From assembly GCA_030062745.1 (NCBI GenBank), contig CP099840.1, positions 5,702,058 to 5,766,057 on the forward strand: DNA of 64,000 nt, given 5' to 3'. A program made the position numbers and the translations under genes. The notes beneath the pieces are model-generated. The model searched no databases. It had not been told where the DNA came from and saw only the letters and a program-made list of their open reading frames with translations. This DNA is from Capitulum mitella (Eukaryota; Arthropoda; Thecostraca; Pollicipedomorpha; Pollicipedidae). Position 1 is the first letter of the stretch, and the number at the start of each line of letters is the position of its first letter. Shown in pieces: positions 62,850 to 64,000 of this stretch.

Positions 62850-64000
62850 CTGAAACGAACGGAGACGGGCGTCAGGACGGCACCGGCGGCACAACCAACA
62901 GGGCGGGATCAGCACGTCATACGGCGGACCGTTCCGACACCCTCCAACGATTTCGCACCCCGTCGCTGACGACGCACAGGTTGGCGCAGCAACGCCCAGC
63001 TCAAGTTCATGCACCGCGGACGTAAACAGCCTAGCGAGAAAAAGCCTTGAGCCGGACGCCGCGGCCTCCTCCGCTCAAACTGCGCAGGCTGCGGGCTGCA
63101 CGCTGCGCTGTCCAGGAGTTTACAGGCCGACCCATCTGGTACCGCCCCGTTGGCGCTGCGCCAAAACGACGAGACCGGTGCCACGCGCTACGACTTTTAT
63201 AGCCGAAACAGGCGCTGGTTCATCGGGCTCACGGGGTGACTGGGTACGCGGCAGTGACGGGTTTGCCAGAGCTGGACTGCGCTCTCGCCAAAAGCCGCGA
63301 CACAAAGCTTCACGAAGCATGACGAACGGAACGGAGCCCCGCGATACCTCCCGAATGGGAGGTATCTACCGAATAAAAATAATAATATAAATAAAAAATA
63401 AATAAAATAAAAAAGGTATCTAACCAATCTACCGCAGACCGGCACGATGCGATATGACAGGACGGGCCAGCCGAACCCTCTGCCGGCCTACCTCCACCGC
63501 TCGCACCGCATCAGTCGGATCTCCAGACGGGAGCCGAGCCGGACGAGACGGCCAACTACCGCCGACGACCGGGGTGCGTCACTGAGGCAGTGCACCACCG
63601 AGGCTGGGCCGCCGCTGAGCGCGTTCCGCACCGCCAACACCGTCACCGAGCCCACACCGAGACAGACCAGCCGGCCCGATCGCGGACAGCGGCCGGCGAG
63701 CTGCCGCCGGCAGCGCCGCGGCCTGACCCAGCGCGCTGCGGACACGCCGGCTCCGCTGCGGACACGGGCGCGGACACGACGGCCGTGCTGCGCTGTCCAC
63801 GTCGGTGGCGCCACTGGCGGGCGTCCGGCGCGCGGCCGCCTGTTTACCGGCCGCCGCCGGCGCTGCCAAGGTTGACTCACCGGCGCGCCGACGGCAGGAG
63901 GGGGGGGGGGGGCGACGGCCCCCCGGACAGCTGAGTTCCGCCGCCCACCCGCCGGGCACTCGCGGGCGCGCAGAAAAACGCCACGTTTGGCACAAAGGAA
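62850..64000. other. GC-rich region upstream of PRL-1, probable promoter region
   Basis: Mostly CpG-rich sequence with a short A-rich island at 63364-63414 and a G run at 63900-63912. The PRL-1 transcription start should lie here or beyond the window edge. No TATA box or second gene could be assigned. Confidence 0.4.
63364..63414. repeat. A-rich AATA/AAATA low-complexity tract
   Basis: A 50-bp AT-only island in otherwise GC-rich sequence upstream of PRL-1. Confidence 0.8.

Overview
The window is eukaryotic and metazoan. Coding sequence occurs as short GC-rich exons with GT-AG introns, separated by kilobases of noncoding DNA, microsatellites, minisatellites and decayed transposons. An arthropod, possibly a crustacean, is the best guess. 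It rests on a short interstitial (TTAGG)4 tract, the telomere motif common in arthropods, and on the insect-like sequence of the one recognisable gene. The species cannot be named from this.

One gene is secure. A PRL-type (PTP4A) protein tyrosine phosphatase lies on the minus strand from about 48.1 to at least 62.5 kb. Its four coding exons are 62488-62372, 59466-59335, 53236-53070 and 48942-48831. They splice in frame to a complete 175-residue protein with the CVAGLGR active site and a C-terminal CCLQ prenylation box. A poly(A) signal at 48163-48168 and probable 5' UTR exons at 62504-62489 and 62849-62801 complete the model. The predicted 5' splice creates a 13-codon upstream ORF whose stop overlaps the PRL start codon. 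The introns hold a minisatellite built from the exon 3 splice acceptor and first codons (53.24-53.88 kb), a 165-bp GA/CT tract, a 14-bp perfect hairpin before exon 2, and a TTAA-flanked transposon in intron 1 with an ordered array of AGGTCA half-sites.

A tentative second gene on the minus strand (27985-27921 joined to 27240-27099) would encode a small secreted peptide of 68 residues. Its first exon also has a tandem repeat derived from its own splice junction.

The rest, 1-48 kb, is intergenic as far as can be read. It has two families of TTAA-flanked non-autonomous elements (family A near 3.96, 37.5, 39.8 and 59.9 kb; family B near 10.3 and 19.2 kb), hAT-type MITEs with 8-bp target duplications (3.6 and 37.5 kb), a Penelope-like retroelement remnant with inverted flanks (8.57-9.72 kb), and tandem arrays of 20, 36, 39, 45 and 58 bp. 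At 37.2-39.5 kb three layers are nested: a degenerate 20-bp satellite, a hAT MITE inside it, and a family A element inside the MITE. Many GC-rich islands give long open frames on several strands with no recognisable protein; I treat these as compositional.
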